60,000 nucleotides of DNA, taken from NCBI GenBank assembly GCA_030704615.1, contig CM060733.1, positions 14,820,001-14,880,000 on the forward strand, written 5' to 3'. The translations under genes and the position numbers were made by a program. The notes under the pieces are model-generated. The model saw only the letters and a list, made by a program, of their open reading frames with translations, did no database searches and was not told the origin of the DNA. How positions within the stretch are numbered: the stretch's first letter is position 1; every line of letters begins with the position of its first letter. Positions 1 through 13,959 of this stretch are shown here, one piece after another. This stretch comes from Takakia lepidozioides. Lineage: Eukaryota; Streptophyta; Takakiopsida; Takakiales; Takakiaceae.

Positions 1-2810
1 TGGATTGCCATCAGTTCCCTTTATTGTTTGGCTACATGCGGCTCACAAGCGGTGACCCTATGAAACCTCCCTTGTCAGAGATCTCAAAGCTCTGAATAGA
101 CAAAGGTGTAGAGGGGAGGCGAACTCTGTTGAGGCAGATGGCCGCATACATCCTTGTCTACACATAATGCAAAAAACAGTTTCAAATGAGAACGCAGCTT
201 TCGGCATGACAACATCTTTTCTATAACCTTGTAGTGTTTGAGGTGGAGATTTCGCCGAATCGCTCGTAGGATGGCATACTGAAATCTCCTTTGCATTGTC
301 TCTCCGTACCCTCGCTTTTTTGCTCCATTTCTGATTGCAGGATAGCTTGGAGAACCAAGAATGTGTTCGATAATGTGTCTTTGGTCCTGGTCAGGGCCTT
401 GGTTGATGTGCAATACATCATATTGTTGTTATAAGACTGAATATAATGTTATCATATACATGGATATAATACTAACGTAGAACTAACTTTTTTTTTTGGG
501 GGAAAGGGGAGGTAGCCCTTGAGAACTAACTGAGCTTAGGAGACCTGTATAAGTACATTATTTTTATATTAAAAAGAGGAAATCCATATTATGTATAATT
601 TGGCCTCCATACTTAATAAAATGATCTGAAGAGCTTACTACACTTGATTTAGGTGTGGGAATGAGAAATTATTTGATTGTATATGATAATGAACTTTTCC
701 GGATTGGGTGGCGACAAGAGAATTGTGACTTCACATTATAAAATTGCGGATTTTTTTTTTTACAGATAATTAGTAATTTGTTGGCATTGACATCTTTGTT
801 TACAAGAAAAAAGAAGAATAATGAGGCCCTGAAGTGGCCTTGCCCTGTACTCCTTATGGCCTCGAGGTTATTTTTTCCTCGCTTATTAATTTGATTAAAA
901 GGGCCTCCGTCCCCTTTCCTTAAAAAAATGAAAGAATAATGTGCCCTACTACCTTGGTGGATGCTTTAGTGGAAATTCAATATCTGAGCCCATCTTCTTT
1001 TGAACCCTGCAAGCACAGGAAAGGGAACCCTTGACTACCGCTCTTAGTGCTTCCTATTTGTTATGATAGGGTTTTTGGAAGGGGGGGGTGTCCCCTTCCT
1101 CAGCCTCCATAGCCTGTCATGCGAAGTTCTTTTTTCCTCATATTTTCAAAAATAAATTCCAAAAAACAAAGAAAAAGAAAATCTGATTGCGAACTCAAAA
1201 AACAACTTGTGGGTGTTCAAATAAGCACCCAAAAGCTCACTCCCTTGTGTGCTGACACCACCTTCCCACTTGCAAAGCTTGCGTGCCCAAGGCAATTTTT
1301 GTTTGTTATCAACTAAACACAAGGTGAACCAGATAGTAAGTAAGGACTTTTGAGGCCTTAAAAGGGAAGGTTTGATGGCATCCATGCTGCGAGATATAGC
1401 CTTTTTAGAAGGCATCCACCTTCTTCTCTTGTCAAGCTTCTCTTCTGTCAGAAGTCCATTTTTCTTTCACTTTGAATTTTTGATAGCCACATACATGATC
1501 TCAAAGTGGTTATTGTCACTATCCATGTTTGCGTCATAAACCTTAATTCAGAAGAAGATCAAGATTTGACCACCCTCCCTCGGTATTGGCAAAATCGAAG
1601 AACAATAAAGGGATTCATCTAGGATACAATAATATGTTAAATGCATCGCGCCAGCCCCACTGAATGTCACTGCAAAGCAAGCTATCTATGCCAAAAAATG
1701 GGAGACTCTCATATCATCATAAATTTTCCAGCCCAAAGTACATAGGATCTGGAAGGGTGCCTTGGCGGTCAGGAACCCCAGTCTAAAGCTATTTTTGATG
1801 TTATTTCTCTGTCTTCAGCAAATTTGGTAAATTTCTTGTAGTAGTCTAGGCACAAAATGATGCCTTTTTCCCCTGAGTATACTGGGTGTAAGCCTGCACC
1901 AATGGGGCTTGGCTTGAGGATAACATTGACTAGCAGTAGGAATTCAGATCAACATAAGAGGGCGTTCGACCGACCATGGTTACCCTTAGCAGCTTGCCGA
2001 CACCAAATCATGCACCAAGTCCACAACACAGTGCAGAGAACCGTCGTTCTGCAGCCACAGACAACAAACAAACCAACAGCTATCAAACTCAAAAACACTC
2101 TTGCTCATCTTTGTTCCCTCTCCCAAACCTCTTTTCCTTTCAAGGCAGGACACTCCAGAATACAAGCCCCTTACTGCCTCTTGCCAGGTCAAACCCTCCC
2201 TCTGCCTCTCTGTGATTCCTTCTTTGTTCCATGTTCGTGTTCCCTTAGCTAATTCAGCTTCCTATGGATTACAAACTTTCTCTTTTGATCTCGGTCTCTA
2301 TCTTTCATAGTGGATTCTTTTGATGCAGTTTTCCTGTTGTTCTACTTCAGTGCATGGTTCTTGGGGGTCCCCATGGATGTTTTCAAGTTGTTTTGAGTCT
2401 GGCATGTCTGTGTCTGTGTCTGTCTTCCTTTCTTTCTCTCTTCAGCGGTAGTTCACAAAAACAAACACTGTATCTTGAACAGAATATTCTCAAGAGACAT
2501 CATCTGCCGTAGCCTTGTGGCCATAGACCCATGTGCCCAGTTTGGGCAGCACAAGAGGGAACAGACTACCTTCGTGAGGGGCTCCCTCCAGTAGTGGGAC
2601 TTATCTTGGTAATAAACAATTGGTTTGGGCTTTCCAGATTTCCTCTAATTTACACAGGCATCAAGCGAGTGCTGCCCAGCAATTAGACCCCAACTTGTCA
2701 GGGCTTAGGCTGATTACTCATAACAAACGCTTGAAGGGAATGGTTTCTGAGATTCAGTGTCATATAAGGCATATGCAGGCAAATCTGCTTCACACCTCTA
2801 AGATGATGAG
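1..2810. other. Intergenic, no supported gene
   Basis: I see no recognisable gene here. The longest uninterrupted frame near the edge (positions 84-413, minus strand, about 109 codons, basic) has no family I recognise and could be an exon of a gene running off the left end. The stretch 500-950 is AT-rich with T and A homopolymers. Positions 1850-2310 and 2620-2810 hold only short overlapping frames in several phases, as expected by chance. Confidence 0.5.
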
Positions 2811-5486
2811 CTAAAGAGAGGGACATGGAGAAAGACGTAAAATGGTGTGCATGAGAGTGTTGGGAGGTGAAAGGCTGAGACACACCAAGACAACAACGTC
2901 GAAAGCCTGCTTGTAAGTCTCCAACCAATTGGCAGCGTTCTCATTTCTGTCCAATAAATCAGATGTCAAAAGTCCATGCATAGTGGGTAAATGAAAAAAA
3001 CTCCCAGGACAGAAGGCAGAGGGAAAACAAGGAAGGGGAATAGAGCACATACAAAAAACCTATGGAGATACAGGTATCATAGTTGACACCATCAGACATG
3101 CCCAGGTCACCAAGGTGGTCACCCAATAGCAACACATTAGAGCGCCCTTGTACAATTGAAGCTCCTGAATCCACACTAAGACTGTGGCCCTCCTCATCAT
3201 GCAGGGGTGCCGCCATCTCCAGGGCATGTTCATTCTTGTTCAACACATGAATGGTCTTGCCTTGGCAAATACAAGATCACACAAGTGTAAGATGCCAGTG
3301 TTCCTTCAGGAGGTTCATGCTCTCTCTTTCATTTTGCAGCAAGAGCATCCAACACCTCTCTAACAGCTCTCTTTCCCTTTCAACTGGAACAAGAAAGAGA
3401 GCTGCTTAGTCAGCATATGTAAGGAATATTCCATGTCTATTGAAACAACATAGAACCTATAAGTAAGAAAAAGGACTCTGAGCCAATAACTCACACCATG
3501 AAAGAATTGCATAACCCTGTCTTCTGGTTTGACAACATGTGCTACCTCCATCAACCTCTACTCTTATTAATCTTCATAAGGCCAGTAAGAACCTTGTTTA
3601 AGACACACCTTTGAAGCCCGTCAAATTACCCTTGTCATCAAAATCCATCCGGTTGGACACAACTCTTATGTTTCCGAATGCTCGATGAAGCTTCTGTCGC
3701 ATAACCTAGATCAAAATGAACCTCCACCTTGATCACTGATGCCTACTGGGATCCAATGCCACTTCTAGCAAAGTGCCGCCTAGATATAGACAAACACGTT
3801 CACACTGATCCTGCCTGTTTCTATTTAGCAACGGGTTGGTTGTAAGGATTTAGTCTAGGGATTTGGCATATACCTCCTCGATAATATCAGCCAGCCCTGC
3901 TGAAAAGATAAGCAATGGCACCCCGTCCGCCTGCAGCCATTGAGAACCAGATAAGATTACCCTTTACGTTTGCAGCATTATATACACCCAAGGTGCACAT
4001 GCAATATGGGTGTATGATGTTTTCTAGACATTTTCTCGCAGTGAAACTGTCCCGAGGTGGTGGAGGTGCTATCTTGAACACTTTGTACATGGGACTGCTT
4101 AAAAAATGACACTATGGGTGAGGATCGACCATATCAATGATGACATAAATAGCTGAACCATGTGACCAAGAAATACACCTCAAGTGCCTCGAAGAAATCT
4201 GTAATGCCATCACGAAAGCCAATATGGGCATTTGCCACAGAGCTCTTGATGGCATCATAATTGAGGCCCCCTTCCAGCAACAGAGCATGTGATTTCCCCC
4301 ACCTGCTTCATGCTAGCCGCCACTTCCTGTCAATCTACCTGTTTATGCTCGTCATTGTCTTGCTACAAACTAAGAACTACCACTTGAAATCTAGTATCAA
4401 AGGAATCAACATTTGAATTTTGCAATATATAAGCACCCTCTATCCAACTCCTCGATTTTCAATTAGAGGAAGAAAGAAGATCAAACAAGACAGACTGATC
4501 TGGATACAGATAATGAAGAGCGAGAGCATTTGGTTTCCAGGGAGGGGGGAGGGAGTGATCATTAGTAGGACATAACAACATGGCCATGAAAACAATGTAC
4601 CATTCTTCCATGAGCTTCGCCTTTTCATCAGAAGGTAGGGTGGGGCAGATCTCCAGTGGATAATAGTGTTCAAACAGCTGATGTCGCTTCATATCATACA
4701 CTTCATTACTCTTCAGCAGTGCATGCGTACCTGCGCACAATCAGTATACTTCATGCTCAAAAGTAGACTATATCATGCCACAAGCTCCCTTCCTCTCTCT
4801 CTTTCTCTCTTCTTCCTTGAATGTGGCGAAGTTCTTTGTAACAACACTCAATTGCCTGATCCCTCTGGCTCTCTCTCTCTTTCTGAAAGTGATCCACGAA
4901 CTGCAAGGGAAACCAAGCATCTGGGAATATGTAAACTAACTTTTGACAAGGAAAATCAAAGGTTGGAGATAAAACTTACTCTGCCCGCGGGTGCCATCCA
5001 CCAAGTACTTGGTCAGCGTCATGTCAAAATCAGCTATGACCTATCCACCAGAATAATTGGTCAGCACATTCTATCTCTCTCTGGCAACTAGTCAGAAAGG
5101 ATATATCCTATGCTTGGACAACTTGTATGGTTGAGAACAAGAACCTGTAAAGACCACTACTGGTCATTTTAGCTCCGAGTGTGTCGAATGAGGCACTGGG
5201 ATAAACCTAATTGGCACACAGACACGAACACGCCTAGGAACACTCTACCCATGCCTCCCCAAATGTGCGCACTACTCTGCCTTTAATGGATTCTCGATCG
5301 TCGAAACTAACCAAGGATAAACCACATTCCAATTCCTCAGTTGAGAGCCCAATGCACCTGCAGAGATGACACACCGGCAGCCCTGATAGCCTGCTTTTTC
5401 TTTTCCAGTTGAGCAGGGTTGCCGATTACCACATCCACATCCGGATAAACAGGGCTAGGCACCCGCAGATTCACAGAGTGCTCCAT
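2811..5486 (-). CDS. Cytosolic pyrimidine 5'-nucleotidase, NT5C3/UMPH-1 type (HAD superfamily)
   Basis: This enzyme should dephosphorylate pyrimidine nucleoside monophosphates (Mg2+-dependent HAD phosphatase, cytosolic). I model eight exons on the minus strand: 5486-5358, 5040-4980, 4730-4601, 4302-4179, 3930-3874, 3705-3609, 3260-3053 and 2946-2811. All introns are GT-AG and every phase agrees, giving 313 aa, normal for the family. Visible HAD motifs are the nucleophile block ADFDMTLTKY (exon 2), the serine of IFSAGLADIIEE (exon 5), the lysine region NKNEHA and the acidic motif GDHLGDLGMSDG (exon 7). LPSDEKAKLMEEW and GKSHALLLEGGLNYD are also typical. The start is the ATG at 5486, just before a family-typical stretch (VVIGNPAQLEKKKQAIR). 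The last about 25 residues after FDVVVL do not look like the family, so a further 3' exon may replace them. A possible untranslated exon ends near 5522 before a good donor site. The function is inferred from motifs. Confidence 0.85.
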
Positions 5487-7840
5487 TGGTGACGCAGATT
5501 TGCAAGAGATTGCTCGCTTACCGTGCAGTGCGAAGCTGCACCACGCCAATTGCCCCAAGACCCGACAAATGAGCTCTCACCTGTTTGTAGAGAAACCTTT
5601 CCTCACTATAAATTTGAATGGAATACAGTTTATAAAAACCTAGAGTGGTTTTGTAGTGACCCAAGCGCAGCATTGCACAAGCCCCAAAGAATTGACTCAG
5701 AGGTCTGATGGAGTAGGAAGCTGTTGCACTCTTCCTGTAATAGGGAGCGATGCGGCTCCAGAAAAGCATAATGCGAGTCTCAGAATAGCGGGAGAAAGGG
5801 AGTTTTCACGTGCATGTGTACCGGTGTTGCAGCAGACGGAGGGCCCTATGGCATGGCCCGACGGGAGCGTCGATAGGCAAAAGCGAAGTGTGAAGTGGGT
5901 AATCAGTGCTCACAAGAGTTGCTCGTAAACAATGGGAGAGATACGGAGCATAGGAGACAGAAGGGTGGGGCACGGAGGAGACGCAGCGCAGTAGAGCCTG
6001 CGGTGCCCATGTGGCTGTAGCTCCACTCATCCAGACCTCTCTATGCTTTGTATGGTATAACCACCTGACCTAGTATCCCTTTGCTTCTGCCTTCCTACAC
6101 TACGCTCTCTCTCTCTCTACCCTCTCGGTTTGCAAGGATGGAGTAGGCTACACCAACTGTCTTTCTGCCAGGCCTTTCCCCCAACTGTGCTTCTTCTGCG
6201 TCTGCTCTGCGTTGTTCTCTCCTACTTTTCTCCCAATCGTTGCAAACTCATCTTCTCCCTAACCCAATCCCGCATTTGCGTTACAGATGCTAGCTAGGCT
6301 GGGGCCTAAGCCTTCTTCCCTGCAACTGGGCTGTACCCACCGATTCCCCTGCTCCGTTTGCTCCGCGATGTATGTGGGAGCTGTGACTGGCTCTTCTGCT
6401 GTTTGCCGTTGTGGCCCCGTGGCAGCACAGAAGCCGTCACAATTTATTTCAGTTGCTTTTCGTTTGCCTGTGCGTTTCGCTGCTTTGGTGTGAAGCTTGG
6501 CCATGGATTTCTTTGTGCTATGGCTTAAGCTTTGAATGTTCGTGCTTTCGCTCTTGAGCGAATTTCAGCTTGACACTAGGAGATTGTCCCCACTGAAGGA
6601 AGAGGATCGGCACAATGCTGTTTGCTGGAGTGGGAGACAGCACACTTTCATGACTTGGAAGCATGCAGCTTTAGCACTGCACCACATATGGTGAGAGGAT
6701 CAAGGCTTAAGAGTATATGCTGATGGTACTGCCGAATTAGACAGGGCTTGGCAGTCATGATATTTTCTCCTTTCATTCTTTGTCACTTAGACGGGTGTCA
6801 GATTCACACTTCCATTGTACTGAATATTGCAAGACGCCACTTTGTAGCACACTTGGAGTGTGAGAAGGTGCATCGTTCCATATCAAGCTTTGCATTGACG
6901 TTGGACACAGCACAACAATCATTGTCTTCCACCAGCAACCATCTGTCGCATGTCATGCCTCACAAGCATCTGTTATACCAGTAGAGAAGCAGTAACAATC
7001 AATTGCAAACCCGAATTTTCTGTTTTGAGAGTCAAGCACTAAATGAGGACAACTAAATGTTTGGCCACCGCAGTCACAGAATTGACATGACTTCCGTAAG
7101 CTTGATTCTGGCCTTCAAGTCTATGCGTTTTCCGCCCATCAAATACCCTCAAAGGAATATTCACATATCCAATTTTCAGCCATTTTCTGGGTTCTGCTCA
7201 TGCTTCTTTATGCTCACTGCTCTGGGGGTTGGTAGAACTTGAGGTAAGAATCCTTGCTACTGACCTCTCAATGAAAGATTTTGCCACACAACTTGGTCCA
7301 TTGGTAAGTCGTGGGATTCTTGACTGGATTCCAATCCAGTAAGACAATGTCATCTATGTGAGTACAGCATAACAGAAATGAAAATGTCATCAAAACAGAT
7401 GTTGCACTAGTCCAAGTTAAAACTTGCAACATAGTGCAGTCAATCATGAAATCTCTACCATCAACATGTGTGGCAGTGACAAGTTACCAGCACACCCCAG
7501 TGACTTCATCAGCTCCTGACAGTGGGTGTAAATCACATATAATGTTATGCTCAAATCCATGGGCATACTATTATAAGAAGGTTCTGCCATTTTTCTGGAA
7601 GTACGGGAAAACTCAGGCATGATGTCACCCAGAACTCAGTCAAAGCTAATAACTTCACTTGAGCATAACAGTTATGCAGTAGGGCTTCAAATTTCACTTG
7701 AGCTTGTCCTGCGACAGACAATGTTCTCATCACAGAAGGCATGGACCAGGAATGTACCCCCAACACTGAGGATTATGTCCCTAACTAAGTGCCACACCCA
7801 GTTGTGTGGGAAGTTGTATCAGAAACAAATCAAATGGTGG
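5487..7840. other. Intergenic, between two minus-strand genes
   Basis: This stretch separates the 5' end of the nucleotidase gene from the 3' end of the FHA-BRCT-RING-PHD gene. It should hold the nucleotidase promoter, probably around 5.5-6.3 kb, where the sequence is pyrimidine-rich with CT runs near 6110. I found no protein motif in the short frames at 5.5-6.5 kb or 6.7-7.8 kb and no clear TATA box that I would defend. Confidence 0.4.
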
Positions 7841-10800
7841 TCAAAGTGTCGGTTCCAACCATGAGCGAAGAGAGCCTTGCCCTGTTACTCTCCTGCCCAT
7901 GGGTCTACTGCGAAGCATCACTTGATGTAATGCTCTGTATGTGGTAGCTGGGTTTGGTTGTTTACGACCATATGGTGGCCTTCGGCGAGTGACTGGCCGC
8001 CATGCCTCTGCAATTGGTGCTATTCTTTCCATGGTTGAGGAACTGGGAGCCAAGTGGTCCCAAGCCAGCCTGATGGATGCCCTGCGAGAAAAAAAAAATT
8101 TGAGATAAAGTCAGACGTAAGATTCCAAGTCACACATGCACTGTTACTGGATCAAACTGTGGACCGATGCATTTGAGACATGCAGGATGTGAGCATGAAA
8201 GCTAACCTGTGGCGGCTTTGTGTACATCGGCTACAAAACCACAGTTCCCATGCTTCCTTCGGGGGATCATGACAGAAGGAGTGGCAGGCTCGTTCCCCAC
8301 AGCCCCCGCACATCACCAACATTGCTTCAGTATCGTTGTTTCCACATACAATGCAGATTGTATTTGTCTGTACGCACCCCACAGTATAATTTTGTAAACC
8401 CTCCCCTCCATGCAGCTGGGCCCAAAACCATCGGAGCATTGACATTACATGTTTACAACTTACAAACCCTCAAGAAGTGAGGTTGGATAAATAGCTGGGC
8501 AGCATTACAGGAAATATTCCGGTTGTTAAGAAGAAAAACTTTGGCATGCAAGGAAGTGATTCAGTGCAACTACATGCAGTTCTTAAACAGCCAGCAAATC
8601 GCACAACAAAAAATTACCGCTGTAACATGGGCTGAGGTGCTTCTATCTGGTACTCTAGATTGGTCACCGACCAGCACCACTTTCTCATTCACATTCCTTG
8701 AGGCATCAGCATCACCACCTGATGGGCTGCGAACCTCCTTCACCGTAATAAGGTCAAAGGGAGCCTTACAGAGGGGGCAAGTTGGTGCCTTTGACTGCTG
8801 CATACAGCAGATACTATGATGTCAGAAAAACCATTTTTCAGCTTCCAAAGCTTACACAAAGATAAGCTATTTTCAACAGTGAACATCGAAGGTGAGTAGC
8901 AAGTACCGCTTCATCAGCCCATTTGTAGATACATGGGAAGCAAAATCGATGACCACATCCAAGAAGTCCTTCGGAGGAGGACTTGGCGTCAGCTTGACAG
9001 ATAACACAGGTTATCTCCCCATCCAAACTCCTGACCTGTGTAACATCAGCTCCCTTATCTGGCGAGCAAAGCTCTGTAGGGTGCTCATCTGCCATTCTAT
9101 CGTCACCATCATCATCCAGGTCAATGATCTCCAGATTGCCTGCAGATGCCTCTTCTCGTCTACAGACAATGACAGCTCCATCAATGCAGGAACTAGAGCT
9201 TATGATCTCCATTCTGGAAGAGCCCTCCACACAAAGACTTACAGGCCCCATTTTTCTGCTATCTAATCCCATGTCCTTCTCCACCAGTTTCCGTAACCTT
9301 CTCCCTCTCCTGCTAGGAACCAGCACGGCAGGCCGCCCTGGCTGATTTTGGTGAGAAGAGGTATCATCATGCATGTCCATGTGTGCACTCGACTGACCAT
9401 GCCTCTGCTGCCCGTCGCTGCCTCTGCTATCGACCCCCTGCAAACATACTGGGAAAATTGAGCAGGCAACATGACAAGTACTTGATTCTGGCATAAACTG
9501 GAAGTACAGGAAATAATAGAAGTTGAGGTCAGTAGATGCACCTGAGAGATACTTGCGTGCCTCAGGCCATTGAGACCCTGTACCGGGCCTCCATTCTCCA
9601 TGCCAGTGCATGGGTCCTGTAGTACGCCCGCCCCTGAACAGTAGCCAGCCTCATTATCATGACTCCGTTTCGTGCCCCTAGTGGATGGTCCAGCACTCTC
9701 CTGTTGTGCACAAGCATCCGTGTGGACAGGTACTTCCTTCCATTGAAGAGGGCCCACTGCTTCCCCACTGCATGCCAATTACAAGCTGGTTACCACCTTG
9801 CACAGCATGCTCTTGCTGCTACAAATTGCTAGGGTCTCCTCCTTCTAAAGCAACAAATGTAAGAAGTGCCTTGTCACTCTCCCAGAGTCCTATTTGCGCC
9901 ACTGGTATGTCCACCTTTCCCTTCACTGCACACAGGCCACTGATACACATATACCACTAGTTTCCTCTCTGGACAGAAATATCCAGGAAGAGGAGAACTT
10001 CAAAAAGATTCAGTGATGAGTACAGCGAAAGGAATAAATCTGCTTCCCATGCTTCGCATGCCAAGCAAAGCAACAGTGGGCAAACCAAGTCAGCAACCAA
10101 GAGAAGGGCTCCATCCACATAAGTAAGAACTCAAGTCAATGCACAACCATCAGGTTCACAAACTAACTTTGCATCCAAATATTGCATTTGCCTTCCAGCC
10201 AGAAATGATAGAGTCACTGCATACTCTAGATCTACCGAGTCCAAACATGCTCCTGCTAATACCTTTGAGTGTATGGCTCCTCAGAAAGCCGTGTCCCCTG
10301 TTTCAGACAGTCCTCAAACCAGCAGTGATTGATAACTAGCTTTCTCAGCTGTTTAGCCATCTCATACTTTTTGCCCCTGAAGTTCCAGCACACCTACAAC
10401 AAATTCAAGGAGGACCACACTAAGGAAAATCCCATGACAGTAGAAACAGCAACCTTACTGCCCTTAACTGACACCTGGGCAGATGAAGTTAGGTCAATAA
10501 CTACACTTCAAAAAATAACATACCAAATGAGTGTTTGCCTTTGATAAACTTCCTGTGAATGCAGCCCCAGTTTGATTGATAAGCTTCACAAGATTGCTTT
10601 TTTCATGTCCTGCATAGCCACTCATAGATGCGATCACTGGCTCCATACCCAGGACAGGACCTTGAGGCCACGGTGCATGAGCTGCAACTCCTGAACTTGT
10701 ACAGTGAACACTTTCATCACCATTGTTCCTCACTGCCTGCTCTATTTGTTCCTCTGCTTCTAGTGTCAGCCTTGCTTCATCACCACATGCTTTGATTGGG

Positions 10801-13120
10801 CAAACGGGCTGTTCTGCTCCCCCTCCTCGGAATTCTGCATCTTCCTGCCATGACGTGTACACTGCAAGTTCTGGAGCTGCATGCTCAACACCCTCATTGT
10901 CAATCACCCTCACTGCATCTGTTCCCTGTTCACCTCCAGCTGTCTGTCCCATCCTCCCTTCATACACGCATGCAGGCCATTCCACCACCTCTCCTTGCCA
11001 TGGATCTGAAACACCTGGTTCTCTATGTTCAACCCCAACATTAAGGGAATCCTCTGAAGTTGCAAATGCTTCCTTATTCATCGCCTTGTCCACATATTCC
11101 CCAAGATCAGTTCTGCTGGGTTCTTGTGCTAATTGCTGAATAACGTGAGCACCCTCACAATGCTGAGACTTGTCAGGTCCTGGGTCACTGACATCAGGTG
11201 TACACTTTACAACAAGCTTGCACGCAGGAATCCTAGACCTTTCCTCAAATGATTCTGATGCAGGGGAACAAGCAGGCCATTCCACCCCCTCTCCTTGCCA
11301 TGGATCTGAAACACCTGATTCTCCATGTTGAACCCCAAGTTTGAGGGAATCTTCTGAAGTTGCAAATACTTCTCTGTTCATCACCTTGTCCACATATTCC
11401 CCAAGTTCAGTTCTGCTGGTTTCTTGTGCTGATTTCTGGACAACATGAGGAACCTCAAAAAGCTGAGACTTCTCAGCTCCTGGGTAGCAGACATCAGGTG
11501 TACACTTCACAACAAGCTTGCACCCAGGCGCATCGCGCAAGGGTAAAACCTGTGGAGGCGGAATTGAGGTAGATGTTGCATCAAGGTGCTTAGTTACCAC
11601 TGTGAGTGGGCACTCTGTTGCCACAAAGTAGAACTGATCACCGTTGGTAAGTTCCACAGACTCGCCTCTATGCAATTTGTAGAGCTCTCTAGCTGGCGAT
11701 TCCTGTTGGTTTGGCAAAGACAAGATTAGTGGTCTACTACCTCCATTGTGCCGAATTCTCCTCCCAACCTGGTTGTTACTACTATCCCAGCCACATATGG
11801 ACCTTCACAACGTCCCTGTGTGTGCCTCTACTAGAACTGATGAACAACTAAAGGACTTCAAATGCAGATGCAGTAGTCAACCAGACTATGGACAGAACCA
11901 GAGAGCATTGCGCATGCTCTGCAAATGGAGATGAAACAGAGCATCCAGTTGTGGTCACACATTCTGCATGACTGAACTCCCCTACGACCCTGGTTTCTAG
12001 TACTAGCCCAGCCACATGTAGGGATCCCTATGTGTTTCTCCACTGGAACTGGCCCCACTTTGACATGCAAAATAGCAGTGTGTGCTTTCACTCTCCCACA
12101 TCTCTTTTGTTGCTTGGCCAAACCAGGAATTTCTGCTAGACAGGACAATTGCGCCCAAGACGTACGCGAATGAAATGAAATGGAGCCAGCTGGATTGAGG
12201 ATCAGCAAAAGTGTGACTGGTAAAGAACTGAAAGCCTACTATAATAATCTCCTACTCAGGTCAGCTTAGCACTACTGTGGGAAGGTAGAACATTGGAAAT
12301 GAATTTGGCGATCAAACCTCTCTCTCTCCCTCAAATTTCTTATGAGTGCACTCTTCCCTCCAAAGGGTCGACAACACCTACCAGGGTGGCAAAGAAGTTC
12401 ACTGAATGGCAAATTACAAAGCAGACGGGATTGGAGCCATGGCACTCCAGCCGCAGGCCTGTTTCCAGATGATAAAGACATGCTTGACGCCTGCTGCACA
12501 GGAGCTGCCCTCTCTGAGATGCTTCAAAAGTGCCACGTCCGATCCACGTTTCGCCTTGCCTCAAACCCTGCCTCAAACCACATCAACGAAGTCATGCTTC
12601 ACTGTCATTTCTCTTTTCCTGGAGATACTCTGAAGTCTTATTGCCATGACAGACCTGGCAACAATAGCTGTCGACTGAGCCCAAATGTGTCTACATATTA
12701 GGTCTTATCTAAGCATGTCTTTGACACAACCCCAGAGATACCCCAATTTTATTTTACCTCTTTGTCTGTCCTCAACTTTTCTCTCTCCTCAACATGCGTG
12801 TCAAGCAACAGGCAGGTGACGTACGAGTACCAGAGCTGGGCCACGAGGTGGCCGCAAATAAGCCGAGTAGAGGGGTAGCTGAGGCATCTACCCACAAGCT
12901 TCACTGCACTCTGGCCAGAACATGTACACAGCACAGACCGCTGAGATACAAGCTTCTCTTCGCCCCTCCAGAAGCTTCCTCTCCTTCAGGATCCCACCTC
13001 CCTCATCTCAAGCTCCCATGTTTCATCCTCATTCAGTTACTCCGAAATTTCCCTTGCCAAGCTCCCAATCCACAGCTCACCGCAAGCGAGGATCGATGCG
13101 CAGGCAACGACGCTCTCCAT
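7841..13120 (-). CDS. FHA-BRCT-RING-PHD protein, probable nuclear ubiquitin ligase or DNA-damage adaptor
   Basis: Nine exons on the minus strand: 13120-13081, 12554-12418, 11702-10524, 10393-10263, 9767-9542, 9437-8907, 8797-8618, 8367-8207 and 8081-7841. All are GT-AG with agreeing phases, total 942 codons. Domain order: FHA-like at about residues 13-85 (GETWIGRGTF, then CSRRQA, GSNPV and LHRGESVEL); a long acidic linker; BRCT at about 411-490 (SGYAGHEKSNL, GAAF, THLVCW, INHCWFEDCLK); a basic GTKRSH stretch; an acidic DLDDDGDD stretch; RING at about 713-760, split by an intron (CVICQ, CGHRFCFPCIYKW, then CPLC); PHD at about 812-857 (ICIVCG, MCGGCG, CHSFCHDPP, WFCSRC). FHA and BRCT bind phosphopeptides, RING recruits E2 enzymes, and PHD reads histone H3 tails. 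The layout resembles Arabidopsis At1g67180-type proteins; that match is from memory. Start: the ATG at 13120 makes a first exon that splices directly into the FHA core. The first exon is the least certain part. Confidence 0.82.
10930..11530 (-). repeat. Exact-period 300-bp tandem duplication inside the linker exon
   Basis: Within the 1,179-bp exon the block starting CKLVVKCTPDV occurs twice, 300 bp (100 codons) apart: copies about 11530-11231 and 11230-10931. Both contain ATSEDSL, VSDPWQGE, VEWPAC and a LGEYVDK motif. The copies have diverged at scattered positions but keep the reading frame. This lengthens the FHA-BRCT spacer and produces no new domain that I recognise. Confidence 0.85.
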
Positions 13121-13429
13121 TTCAAACTCTTGGTTCGCGCTGCAGCGACACTGCTCGGTCTCATGCCACGTCAGGACCTGGATGTGGAACGCCACAGCCC
13201 TAATCTGAGGTATCAAGTAATTTCCATGTCACGTCACAATATACATCACACACATGACACACACGTCTTTTTTTTTTAAGAACTTAAAAGAGGACTGTGG
13301 CCTCAAAGCTTTATAGATACTGGACGAAAATGTCCCAGATACATAGAGGAAGTAAAGGAAAAAATACCTTAGAGAAGGCCATGAAGGCTGATAAACGAGG
13401 CACAATGGAATAGGTACCAAATGACCACT

Positions 13430-13780
13430 TCCATTTCCAATAAACGTTGATTCATTTCCAATAAACTTTGTTTCACTTCCAATCAACTTTGCTTCATTTC
13501 TAGTCAACTTTGTCTCACTTCCAATAAGCACCGGCTTTTTAATGGAGCACGATATAATGAGATTAGGTTTAGTGAGACATGATTTAATGGTCTACCGGTG
13601 CACTTGGAAAGCCAAATGACCACTTTTATTTCCAATAAATTTTGCCTCGTTTCCAATAAATTTGTCTAACGTCCAATAATCTTTGCCTCATTTCCAACAA
13701 ACAGTGGCTCACTACAATTTAATGAGACTTGGTTTAATGATGCATGATTTAACGGTCTAACGGCACACTTGGAAAGCCAA
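13430..13780. repeat. Degenerate short tandem repeat, TTTCCAATAAACTTTG type
   Basis: A roughly 20-bp unit of the form CATTTCCAATAAACTTTG recurs about five times at 13430-13530 and again at 13625-13710. Between and after these is a second shared block containing ACTTGGAAAGCCAAATGACCA (13605 and 13768) and TTTAATG motifs. The higher-order period is about 160-170 bp. No coding content. Confidence 0.6.
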
Positions 13781-13959
13781 ATGACCACCCTTGTGTTGTC
13801 TATACAATCATACTAGTAGAACCGAAACATGAGTTACCGATGCATGATTTTTTGATCAATCAGCACCCTTAGAAGGCCAAATGCTCATTTCCAACACATT
13901 GTGTCTCACTAAACGATTCTTAATTTTTTTTAAATCCTTTGAAATGTGCTTTTGTTCAA

